Below, one piece after another: positions 1-6,365 of a DNA stretch of 8,621 bases (positions are counted from its first letter, which is position 1; each line of letters opens with the position of its first letter). The notes under the pieces were generated by a model that searched no databases, was not told the origin of the DNA, and was given only the letters and a program-made list of their open reading frames with translations. The translations under genes and the position numbers were made by a program. Origin of the DNA: Actinomycetota bacterium (GTDB taxonomy: Bacteria > Actinomycetota > CADDZG01 > JAHWKV01); NCBI GenBank assembly GCA_019347725.1, contig JAHWKV010000023.1, positions 1 to 8,621 on the forward strand, given 5' to 3'.

Positions 1-1114
1 TCGGCCGGAAGAAGGCCGGGGCCGGCGACGGGCCGGCCGGCGGGTCGGGGGCGGGTAGCGACACAGCTGCACCGGCGTCGACGGTCGGCACGTCCGCGGG
101 TGCGAGCACGTCGGCGCCGACCACCGTCACCGAGGGGAAGCCCGGGCGGTCGCGCTTACCGAGTCGACCCGTCTGGTGCACCTTGGGGTCAACGAGCTCA
201 AGGGCGTACCGCACCTGCTCGGGACTATGGACATCGACAAAACCACCATGAAGTCCCTGCGCAACCGGCAGGGCCGCAGGCTCGACCATGCGCTGCGCCG
301 GCGTTTGGCGGCGGGGCTCCGCGGTTTCGAGCGTAAGCTCGCCGAGGACGACGTGGAGCTGCAACCGCCGGCGCCCCCGGTCGGGGAGGACCGGGAGCTG
401 GCCGAGGCACGCGCCGCGATGACCAACCACCCTTGCCACCGGTGCCCGGAGCGCAAACAGCACACTCAGTGGGCCCGGAAGGCATCCAAGCTGCGCAAGG
501 AGAATGAATCGCTGCGCAAGCAGGTCAAATCCAAGACTCAGACGCTGTCTCGCCGGTTTGAAAAGATTCTCAAGGTTCTCGAGGAGTTCAACTACCTGGA
601 GGACTTTACGCTGACGGACAAGGGCCACACTCTGACGGAGATTTACAACGAGAACGATCTGTTGATTGCCGAGACGCTATCCCGTGGGTGGCTGCGGGAA
701 ATGGACCCGGCCGAGCTGGCGGCGATGATGAGCGTGTTCGTCTACGAGAGCAGGGGACCGGTGGAGATAACGGGTACGCTCCCCACGGCCTCTTCCAAGA
801 AGGCTTACGGCAAGGTCGTACGTTTGCAAGAGCGAATCCAACGCACGGAGCACAAAGCCGGTTTGGAACTCACGCGGGGGACGGAAACCGGGTTCGCGCC
901 GGTGGCATTCGCCTGGTGTGAGGGCGACCCGTTGGAAGAGATCGTCGACGAGGATTTCAGTGCCGGCGACTTCATCCGCTCCTGCAAACAGACGATTGAT
1001 TTGTTGCGCCAGGTAGAGCAGGCCGCCGCCGATCCGCCGCTGCGTGAGGGGCTGGCCGCGGCCGGACAGGGGCTTAATCGCGGCGTGGTCGCCTACGGCT
1101 CGGTGTCTTGGTAG
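1..1114 (+). CDS. helY: HelY-like ATP-dependent RNA helicase (Ski2/Mtr4 family), C-terminal part; 5' end cut by window and frame broken near 134-137
   Basis: This is the C-terminal part of a Ski2/Mtr4-type superfamily 2 RNA helicase of the actinobacterial HelY kind; the ATPase motor domains lie upstream of the window. From about position 137 to the TAG at 1112-1114 one frame reads through family features. These are a 'HPCHRC' cysteine motif (about 428-445), a charged coiled-coil-like helix rich in Lys, Arg and Glu, then the DSHCT-type helical domain with 'LTDKGHTLTEIYNENDLLIAE', 'MDPAELAAMMSVFVYESR' and 'SAGDFIRSCKQTIDLLRQ'. It ends in 'NRGVVAYGSVSW', close to the usual HelY end. In this frame there is a TAG at 56-58, so the first ~135 bases must be read one frame over, where they give an open Gly/Ala/Ser/Thr-rich linker. 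Restoring one G in the GGGG at 134-137 joins the two frames. The first start codon in the downstream frame (GTG 176) lies inside the domain and is unlikely to be real. Family is secure; intactness is not. Confidence 0.85.
134..137 (+). other. Probable one-base frameshift in a G run inside helY
   Basis: Upstream of this GGGG the open frame is the one starting at position 3 (linker ending '...APTTVTEG'). Downstream, the helicase-like frame is the one starting at position 2 ('EARAVALTESTRLVHLGV'). Adding one G to the run gives a continuous '...TTVTEGEARAVALTEST...'. A missing base in a homopolymer within very GC-rich DNA is a common sequencing or assembly error, which I think more likely than a true inactivating mutation because the 325 codons downstream are well preserved. 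Confidence 0.6.
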
Positions 1115-1139
1115 CCGGGTTAGTAGGTCTCTTAAGATC

Positions 1140-2057
1140 GTGAGCTCCCCGTACGGCAAGGCAGTCGTGATCATGGGCCCGACTCTGACCGGAAAAATGC
1201 CCATGGACACCTCAGAGCTCGAGTCGTGCCTGCAAACCTCGGGCATCGAGTACGAGACCATCGTGGCGTCAGCGGAGAGCGAGGTTATCGAAGCCGCCCG
1301 GGAGGCCGTGACCAGCGGCTGTGGCTACCTGGTCTGCGTGGGGGACGACTGGACCCTGCACCAGGTGATCAACGGGATAATGGGTGAGTCGGGCCCCCTA
1401 AACGCCGACCTGGTGCTAGCCGTGCTTCCCACCGCCGAGGGGTCGGACTTTCTAAGGACCTTCGGGCTGTCCTCCACGCCGCAGGACGCCGCGCGGCGAC
1501 TTGCTTCGGAGCCTTATTTCGGGATCGACGTAGGGCGGATCACCTGGGCGCCGGGCAGCGTTCCCGGATACAGCTACTTCATCAACATGGCCCAGGCAGG
1601 CCTGTGGGGAGAGGTCGCCCGGCGCCGCAGGGGCCTGCTGGCCGCGCTCGGCCGTACCGGACACCTGCTTGCGTTTTGGGCGGCGCTGTTCGGCTTCGGT
1701 GCCACCACCGGCGCCGTAAAGGTGGATCGGCGCACGTACGGCGGCCCCATCGCCAACGTGGTGGTGGCCAACGGGCAGTTCTTCCGGGAAGGCGTTCGGC
1801 TTGCGGTGAAGGCCCACCCGGGCGACGGCAAATTCGACGTCCTGGTACAAAAGGGCGACAAGCGGGACTTCATCGAGTCCATGGGCAAAGCGGTCAAGAC
1901 CGAGCATCTGCCATCGCCCAAAATCAAGGAGTTTTTAGGAGCGCGAGCCGAGATAGCCTCCGATCGACCCCTGCCGGTGGAGGCGGACGGCAAGATGGTG
2001 GGCTACACGCCTGCCATATTTGAGGTCGTCCCGCAGGCTTGCCGGCTGAAGATTTAA
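1140..2057 (+). CDS. Diacylglycerol/sphingosine kinase-like (YegS/BmrU/DAGK_cat) protein with degenerate catalytic motifs; possible pseudokinase
   Basis: About 305 residues from a GTG at 1140, the first possible start after the helY stop (25 nt downstream); ribosome binding is weak (AGG near 1125). The ATG at 1173 is a shorter alternative. The fold signature of the DAGK/YegS lipid-kinase family is readable. There is an N-terminal Rossmann-like half with 'TLHQVINGI' and 'LAVLP....SDFLRTFGL', then a beta-rich half with 'NVVVANGQFFREG' and 'GDGKFDVLV', and the typical end 'GYTPAIFEVVPQACRLKI'. Members phosphorylate lipid alcohols with ATP at the membrane face. The key motifs are altered here: GGDGT reads GDDWT (residues 68-72), GTGND reads AEGSD (99-103), and the C-terminal DGE reads DGK (283-285). 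The length is normal and the frame intact, so this looks like selection for a changed function rather than decay. It may be a pseudokinase, a regulatory homologue or a divergent kinase. It is probably cotranscribed with helY. Confidence 0.75.
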   Translation: MSSPYGKAVVIMGPTLTGKMPMDTSELESCLQTSGIEYETIVASAESEVIEAAREAVTSGCGYLVCVGDDWTLHQVINGIMGESGPLNADLVLAVLPTAEGSDFLRTFGLSSTPQDAARRLASEPYFGIDVGRITWAPGSVPGYSYFINMAQAGLWGEVARRRRGLLAALGRTGHLLAFWAALFGFGATTGAVKVDRRTYGGPIANVVVANGQFFREGVRLAVKAHPGDGKFDVLVQKGDKRDFIESMGKAVKTEHLPSPKIKEFLGARAEIASDRPLPVEADGKMVGYTPAIFEVVPQACRLKI

Positions 2058-2350
2058 AACACCAGGACCACGAGTCCTCTGGCGACGGTGTAAGCGCCGA
2101 CGACGAGCAGTATGACCGCAAGAAGGACCAAGGGCCCAACCCACCAGTCGGTACCGCTCTGCAGAGCGCTGGGCGCCTCATCCGTGCGATACACCGCCAG
2201 GGCTACGCCGTCGGGGGAACGCAGCAGCGCGTGGTCCGTTGAGCCGTCCTCGAGCTCGGAGGCGGCCACCAGCAATTCGGTTAGCTCCTTCTCGTTGAGG
2301 CGCATGGTGACCTCACTCAGGGCCTTGCCGCCCGAGTCGCGCAGCTCCAC
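2054..2350 (-). CDS. Small hypothetical protein with one C-terminal membrane helix
   Basis: I do not recognise a named family. From GTG (2350-2348) the product is 98 residues. Residues 1-66 are hydrophilic and mixed-charge ('NEKELTELLVAASELEDG', 'SPDGVALAVYRTDEAP'). They are followed by a Trp pair and one strong hydrophobic helix (about 70-89, 'GPLVLLAVILLVVGAYTV') and the short tail 'ARGLVVLVF', so it resembles a C-terminally anchored protein with its N-terminal part in the cytoplasm. An internal ATG at 2305 (83 residues) has a better ribosome-binding site (GAGG five bases upstream) and could be the true start. The GTG lies only 3 nt after the tetR stop, next to a G run, which favours translational coupling. 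Its stop overlaps by 4 nt, tail to tail, that of the lipid-kinase-like gene. The placement makes it a candidate target or partner of the TetR regulator; its function is unknown. Confidence 0.62.
   Translation of the reverse strand: MELRDSGGKALSEVTMRLNEKELTELLVAASELEDGSTDHALLRSPDGVALAVYRTDEAPSALQSGTDWWVGPLVLLAVILLVVGAYTVARGLVVLVF
2056..2082 (-). terminator. Weak candidate hairpin terminator at the end of the tetR/small-protein unit
   Basis: Read on the minus strand, AGGAC (2078-2074) pairs with GTCCT (2068-2064) around a 5-nt loop, with a further CCA/TGG pairing possible across a bulge. It is followed by TGTTTTAA. The hairpin lies inside the last codons of the small membrane-protein gene and the T run merges with its stop codon. 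The stem is short, so this is only a possibility. Confidence 0.25.
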
Positions 2351-2353
2351 GGC

Positions 2354-2971
2354 TTAGTCCCCCCCAAACATCGGCTCAAGGTACCCTCCGATGGTCCCGG
2401 CCATCTGAAACAGGCTCTCCGCTCGAGAGTTGTCGTTGTCCAGGTGGGAGAGCAAGTCCACGCCCAGGTACAAGGCGACCACCGCGAACGCCAGGGTTCG
2501 TGGGTTGATGGCGCCCTCGAACGAAGAACCGGCCAGCACCTCGGTGATCACCCCCTCGGCGAACTCGATCCACGGCTGCATCCGTGCGACGACCTCGGGC
2601 CCCAGGTCGGGCCTGGCCAGACTGCCGGCGATCAGCTCAGAGATCACGGTGATGTGGCCCGACTCCAAATCTTCCCGGTACAGACGGGTTGCGGTCTGAA
2701 TCTTCTCGTCGACGGTTATCGCCCGGCCAATGGAGTCCCGGTACCGCCCCATACGATCGGCGGAGGTTTTGTCCAGGGTGGCCAGGACCAGTTCATTCAA
2801 AGTGCCGAAATGGTAGAAGATCAGCGCCTGGTTGAATCCACCGCGCCGCGCAATAGCCCGCGCGCTGGTGCCGGCAAAACCTTCTTCCTTGAGCGTCTGA
2901 AAGGCCGCCTCTACAATCCGCTCCTTGGTAGACGCGGGAGATTCAGAAGATTGCGGTACCCTCTGACTCAT
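2354..2971 (-). CDS. TetR/AcrR-family transcriptional regulator
   Basis: A 205-residue protein, typical in length for the family, starting at ATG 2971-2969 with AGGG a few bases upstream. Residues about 14-62 form the TetR DNA-binding domain: 'STKERIVEAAFQTLKEEGF', then the helix-turn-helix 'TSARAIARRGGFNQALIFYHFG' and the conserved 'LNELVLATLD' helix. The 'YHF' in the recognition region is the family hallmark. Residues about 75-205 are the helical ligand-binding and dimerisation domain, which is not specific enough to name a ligand. Such proteins usually act as dimeric repressors released by a small molecule. It is transcribed divergently from the DUF4193-lnt-ppm run and lies 3 nt from a small membrane-protein gene downstream. 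Plausible targets are therefore its own promoter, the small membrane protein and perhaps the envelope genes; this is inference, since no convincing operator palindrome was found. Confidence 0.92.
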   Translation of the reverse strand: MSQRVPQSSESPASTKERIVEAAFQTLKEEGFAGTSARAIARRGGFNQALIFYHFGTLNELVLATLDKTSADRMGRYRDSIGRAITVDEKIQTATRLYREDLESGHITVISELIAGSLARPDLGPEVVARMQPWIEFAEGVITEVLAGSSFEGAINPRTLAFAVVALYLGVDLLSHLDNDNSRAESLFQMAGTIGGYLEPMFGGD

Positions 2972-3038
2972 CGGCCCTGTTGCCGCGCCGCCGCAGGGGT
3001 TGGCGCAGAACCTTCTTTGACTGCTTTTTCAATACCAC

Positions 3039-3066
3039 TTGCAGAATTCCGCGGATGGCCCATAAT
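3039..3066 (+). promoter_or_regulatory. Candidate promoter for the DUF4193-lnt-ppm run
   Basis: In the 125-bp divergent region between tetR and the DUF4193 gene, CATAAT (3061-3066) matches five of six bases of a -10 element. TTGCAG (3039-3044) lies 16 nt upstream as a poor -35 element. The -10 sits about 30 nt before the start codon at 3097. A second possible -35, TTGACT (3017-3022), has no well-spaced -10. The assignment is by sequence likeness only. Confidence 0.35.
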
Positions 3067-3096
3067 CCCTCTCGATTGTCTAGAGTGAGGCGGTAG

Positions 3097-3405
3097 ATGA
3101 GCGTAAACGAAATCAAAGAACCTAGCGACGACGATAACGAAGACAAGAGCAGCAGTTCCGGCGGCGGCAACACCGACGAAGCTAGCTTTGAGGAGTTCTT
3201 GTCGAAGGCCAAAAACACTCCCGAGACCGACGAGGAGGAAGACGACGCGCCTTTGGAGCTCACCCGGGAGGAGCGTCTTGAGTCTCTGTCCATCCGGGCG
3301 GCCCCTAAGCAGCCCAACGAGTTCGTATGCAGCTCCTGCCGTTTGGTCAAACACGAGAGCCAGAAGGCGGATAAATCTCGTGAGCTTTGTCGAGACTGCG
3401 TCTAA
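3097..3405 (+). CDS. DUF4193 family protein, acidic N-terminus and C-terminal zinc-ribbon-like CxxC pair
   Basis: A 102-residue protein of the actinobacterial DUF4193 family; the molecular function is not established. The start ATG at 3097 has GAGG 8-11 bases upstream. Residues 1-60 are strongly acidic, with a Ser/Gly stretch at 18-24, and look disordered. Residues about 62-102 carry the conserved core: 'LSIRAAPKQPNEFVCSSC', 'LVKHESQ' and 'LCRDCV'. Cysteines 78, 81, 98 and 101 form two CxxC pairs, suggesting a small zinc-binding knuckle. The mycobacterial homologues I recall share the 'PKQ.DEF.CSSC.LV.H' pattern and the C-terminal 'C.DC' ending. It is the first gene of a + strand run with lnt and the mannosyltransferase, and its TAA is followed almost at once by the lnt reading frame. 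An acidic tail plus a zinc knuckle would fit a nucleic-acid or polymerase-associated role, but that is speculation. Confidence 0.9.
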   Translation: MSVNEIKEPSDDDNEDKSSSSGGGNTDEASFEEFLSKAKNTPETDEEEDDAPLELTREERLESLSIRAAPKQPNEFVCSSCRLVKHESQKADKSRELCRDCV

Positions 3406-3411
3406 AGCACC

Positions 3412-4944
3412 CTGATCCCCATCCACAAACTCGGGTCCACCCCCGCGGGGCTGCTGGCCGGTGGGGTTTCCGGCGGGGTCCTGGCTTTATCGTTTCCGCC
3501 GGCCGACCTGGGACCGCTGGCGACTATCGCCCTGGTGCCCCTAGCCTTACATTTCAAGTTCGCCTCTACTAAAGCTCTTGCCGTTGGCACTGCGGCTTTC
3601 GCCCTCGTTTTCTTCGGCAGCCTGCTGTACTGGATAAGCCTCTTCGGCAAGCCGGCTTTTATCGGGTTGGTCGTGGTGCAGACCCTCTGGGTAGTAACCG
3701 CTCTGCAGCTCGGCAGGATGCTGCGAGACCGGGCGGGTGGGTCCTGGAAGATCCTGGCCTTTGCCCCGGCCTTTCTGCTGGGGGAGTACGCCCGTTCCTA
3801 CCTACCTTGGGGCGGATTTGCCTGGGGCGGCCTCGGCTACACCCTGCACGATTACCTGCCGGCTTTGCGCCTGGCCCCCTATACCGGGGTGTGGGGGCTT
3901 AGCTTGATCCTGCTGCTTGTGAACTGCATCCTTGCCGAAGCTTTGCTGCGCGCGCGTTCGAAGCCCCGATTCGCTGCCGCCCTGATAGCGGCCGTAGCGG
4001 TTATAGGGGCGTTGCCGGTCTTGTTGCCCGCAGGTTCTGCCGAGGGTACCGAGGCCCGCCTGGCCCTGGTCCAGGGCAATGTCCCTGAGGCTAACACCGA
4101 CCCGCTGGCCGACGACGATGAGGTGGTGGCCAACCACGTGTCGCTTACCGGCGAGATCCGGGGGGATCCATCCCTGGTCATCTGGCCCGAAGGGTCCTTC
4201 GACCGCGATCCGCGCGCTTACGAGCCTTACGCCTCGGTGCTTCAGCAAACGGTACGGGAGACGGCGGCGCCGTTCGCGGTAGGTGCCACGACACGGGGTG
4301 GGGAGGCGGGTCCGCACAACAGCACCCTGTTTCTCGAGTCCCACGGCGAGGTGGCGGGGCAGTACGACAAGCAACGCCTGGTGCCGTTCGGAGAGTTCGT
4401 TCCGCTGCGCAGCGCCTTACAGCCGATCTTCTCCGAGCTGGACCGGGTACCTATCGACCTCATGGCCGGGGACACCCCGACCGTTTTCAGCATCGACGAA
4501 GGCACTTTCGCCTCCATAATCTGCTACGAGTCGACCTACCCGGACCTGGTACGAGGGTTCGTCAACAACGGCGCACGCCTTCTGGTGGTGTCGGCGAACT
4601 TCTCCTCCTACGAGCGCACCGCTGCCGCGGAGCAGCACCTCGCCTTTAGTCAGATGCGAGCGGCCGAGCACAGGATGTGGCTGGCCCACGCTGCGGTGAG
4701 CGGCCGCTCGGCCGTCATCGACCCTACCGGCGACGTACTTACCAAGACCCGCCTGTTCGAACCTGCGTTGCTGGAGCCGGAGGTGCGTTTCGCAGATGGC
4801 GTCACGCCCTACGCGCGCTTTGGAGACTGGGTGGTTGTTCTCGCCGGTGTAGGTGTAGTCCTAGCGATAGGGGTATCGCTCACCCGCAAGCGCTCCGAGC
4901 CCGAGGATGCGCCGGCGCCCGAAGCTTCACTGCAGGAAAGCTGA
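3412..4944 (+). CDS. lnt: Apolipoprotein N-acyltransferase
   Basis: An integral membrane enzyme that transfers an acyl chain from phospholipid to the N-terminal cysteine of diacylated lipoproteins, the last step of lipoprotein maturation. The N-terminal ~200 residues hold several membrane helices, beginning with the family-typical 'LALSFPPADLGPLATIALVPLA'. A nitrilase-fold catalytic domain follows (about 213-450), and a last membrane helix lies near 473-490. The Glu-Lys-Cys triad is present: Glu in 'WPEG' (about 260), Lys in 'YDKQRLVPFGEF' (about 320) and Cys in 'ICYES' (about 371). The start is uncertain. No ATG, GTG or TTG occurs in frame between the DUF4193 stop and GTG 3535, which lies inside the conserved first helix. 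I place it at CTG 3412, giving about 510 residues, near the usual family length; it lacks a clear ribosome-binding site. The stop overlaps the next start (TGATG). Function is confident; the start is not. Confidence 0.9.
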   Translation: MIPIHKLGSTPAGLLAGGVSGGVLALSFPPADLGPLATIALVPLALHFKFASTKALAVGTAAFALVFFGSLLYWISLFGKPAFIGLVVVQTLWVVTALQLGRMLRDRAGGSWKILAFAPAFLLGEYARSYLPWGGFAWGGLGYTLHDYLPALRLAPYTGVWGLSLILLLVNCILAEALLRARSKPRFAAALIAAVAVIGALPVLLPAGSAEGTEARLALVQGNVPEANTDPLADDDEVVANHVSLTGEIRGDPSLVIWPEGSFDRDPRAYEPYASVLQQTVRETAAPFAVGATTRGGEAGPHNSTLFLESHGEVAGQYDKQRLVPFGEFVPLRSALQPIFSELDRVPIDLMAGDTPTVFSIDEGTFASIICYESTYPDLVRGFVNNGARLLVVSANFSSYERTAAAEQHLAFSQMRAAEHRMWLAHAAVSGRSAVIDPTGDVLTKTRLFEPALLEPEVRFADGVTPYARFGDWVVVLAGVGVVLAIGVSLTRKRSEPEDAPAPEASLQES

Positions 4945-5675
4945 TGGACAAAACCTTGGTGGTGGTACCCACCTACAACGAGGCCGACGGCATCAACGAG
5001 CTGCTGAAGCTGGCCCGGGAGGCGCTGCCGTCCGCCCATTTCCTGGTAGTCGATGACTCCTCGCCGGACGGAACGGGGGAGATAATCACCAAGATCGCCG
5101 AGCGCGACGACCGGGTGCAGCTGCTAAGCCGAAGCAGCAAGGAGGGCCTGGGCCGGGCGTACGTCGCCGGGTTCAAGGAGGGTCTGCAGCAGGGCTTTAC
5201 CCGGTTTATCGAGATGGACGCCGACCTGTCGCACGACCCGGCCGACCTGCCCCGTCTGGTCGCCGCCACCGAGACTGCGGATGTCGCCATAGGGTCCCGC
5301 TACGTTAAGGGCGGAGCGGTATCGGGATGGTCGAGAGGGCGGCACCTGCTGTCCATGAGCGCCAACGCCTACGCCTTCCTGCTGCTGGGGATCGGAGTAG
5401 TGGACTCCACCAGCGGCTTCAGGTGCTACCGCCGCAAGGTGCTCGAAGCCCTGGAGCTGGAAACAATCTCTTCCGAAGGGTACGCGTTTCAGGTCGAGAT
5501 GGTCTTTCGGGCGCGTAGGGAGGGATTCGAAATCACCGAGATCCCCATCGTGTTCAGGGAGCGCTCCCAGGGAAAGTCCAAGATGTCCAAGCAGATCGTG
5601 CTGGAGGGCATGCTGTGGGTTACGCGCACGGGTCTGCGCCGGCTGACCTCCGGCACCACAGAGCGTAGACCTTAG
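4944..5675 (+). CDS. Polyprenol-phosphate mannosyltransferase (Ppm1/Dpm1-type GT2)
   Basis: A 243-residue GT-A fold glycosyltransferase that moves mannose from GDP-mannose to polyprenyl phosphate on the cytoplasmic membrane face. The product feeds lipoglycan synthesis and protein O-mannosylation. Family motifs are all present: 'VVVPTYNEADGI' (6-17), 'VVDDSSPDGTG' (35-45), the metal-binding 'MDADLSHDP' (91-99), 'IGSRYVKGG' (116-124), 'STSGFRCYRR' and 'FRERSQGKSKMS'. There is no C-terminal membrane domain, so it is a soluble catalytic subunit or attaches through a partner. The start ATG 4944 overlaps the lnt stop by one base and AGGA lies 6 bases upstream, so translational coupling is likely. 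In M. tuberculosis the equivalent Ppm1 is fused behind an Lnt-like domain; here the two are separate, adjacent genes, suggesting that Lnt may serve as its membrane platform. A longer in-frame extension upstream overlaps lnt and is spurious. Confidence 0.92.
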   Translation: MDKTLVVVPTYNEADGINELLKLAREALPSAHFLVVDDSSPDGTGEIITKIAERDDRVQLLSRSSKEGLGRAYVAGFKEGLQQGFTRFIEMDADLSHDPADLPRLVAATETADVAIGSRYVKGGAVSGWSRGRHLLSMSANAYAFLLLGIGVVDSTSGFRCYRRKVLEALELETISSEGYAFQVEMVFRARREGFEITEIPIVFRERSQGKSKMSKQIVLEGMLWVTRTGLRRLTSGTTERRP

Positions 5676-6286
5676 CGGTCCAAAAGACGCCGCGCGTGAC
5701 CGTTGGTGGGTGCCCTTCGGCGCACCTGGTGTTTGCGGGCGTCGAATACCGCCCTCGGGAGCAGCTGGCTGAGCTTGTCGAGGCGTTCGGTCTCGGAGCG
5801 CATCTGCAGCAGCTCTTGCTTGTCATCCAGCCCCAGGGCAAGCTGTGCGGCGACCCGAAAGCTCAGCTTCGAATCAAGCTCGATTTGTGGAGCGTCCATC
5901 CCCAACTGATCGAAGACCCCCAGGTACTCGCCCAGGAAGGCGTCGAACGTATCGGATCCGGGAGGGGCAGCCTCATCGGCGTACTCGGCAATTTCCGCGG
6001 TGAAGTAAGAGTGCACTGCGTGGGTCTCAAGGATCCGGAACCGCTCACCGCCTTCGACGATCACGTTCAACCGGCCGTCCTCGAAGCGCTGCAGGACCTC
6101 GACGACATGGGCGCGGGTGCCGATTTCACGAGCTTGATCGGCGTCGACCAGAACCATGCCGAAGGGCGCATCATCGGCCAGGCAGGAGTTGATTAGCTCT
6201 TTGTAACGGGTTTCGAAGATGTGCAACGGCGCGCGCTCGGCCGGCATGAGTACGAGGCTGAGGGGGAAGAGCCCGATTTCAGGCAT
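5672..6286 (-). CDS. Stand-alone LON substrate-binding-domain protein
   Basis: A 204-residue protein made almost entirely of the domain found at the N-terminus of Lon protease (PF02190-type), without an ATPase or peptidase part. It opens with the classic 'IGLFPLSLVLMPAERAPLHIFETRYKEL' region (quoted in part: 'FPLSLVLMP', 'PLHIFETRYKEL'). 'FGMVLV', 'IGTRAHVVEVLQRFEDGRLNVI' (compare 'GT.A.V......DGR..V') and 'GGERFRIL' follow. A helical second half (about 115-180) carries Leu and charged residues, and the tail is rich in Arg ('HQVRRRAPTNGHARRL'). Small proteins of this type are widespread in bacteria, and their role, perhaps substrate or peptide binding, is not settled. Start ATG 6286-6284 has a weak GGA upstream. 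The stop overlaps by 4 nt, tail to tail, that of the mannosyltransferase. It is divergent from the DoxX gene. Confidence 0.9.
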   Translation of the reverse strand: MPEIGLFPLSLVLMPAERAPLHIFETRYKELINSCLADDAPFGMVLVDADQAREIGTRAHVVEVLQRFEDGRLNVIVEGGERFRILETHAVHSYFTAEIAEYADEAAPPGSDTFDAFLGEYLGVFDQLGMDAPQIELDSKLSFRVAAQLALGLDDKQELLQMRSETERLDKLSQLLPRAVFDARKHQVRRRAPTNGHARRLLDR

Positions 6287-6365
6287 GTATCCAGGCTACA
6301 TCGGTTCGTGGTTTGGTCCGTCCCCCTTGTAAGATCTGAACCAGTCGACCGGGAGGAGCAGACAG

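Noticed and set aside
1044..1139. In-frame upstream extension of the lipid-kinase-like gene starting at 1044.
   Set aside because: It overlaps the conserved end of helY, and its extra residues do not resemble the N-terminus of this family; GTG 1140 fits family length.
2444..3088. A 214-residue open frame on the + strand opposite tetR.
   Set aside because: It is antisense to a clear TetR protein, has no family-like segments and is explained by GC-rich codon shadowing.
4677..4943. In-frame upstream extension of the mannosyltransferase by 89 residues.
   Set aside because: It lies entirely inside lnt in another frame and is Arg/Cys-rich as expected of a shadow frame; ATG 4944 has an AGGA site and matches the family N-terminus.
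5696..6196. A 166-residue open frame on the + strand opposite the LON-domain gene.
   Set aside because: The minus strand frame matches the LON domain throughout; the + frame has no recognisable motif.
6305..6335. Possible promoter for the DoxX gene (TAAGAT at 6330-6335 with weak upstream hexamers).
   Set aside because: No -35-like hexamer lies at acceptable spacing; the TTGGTC at 6313-6318 is only 11 nt away.
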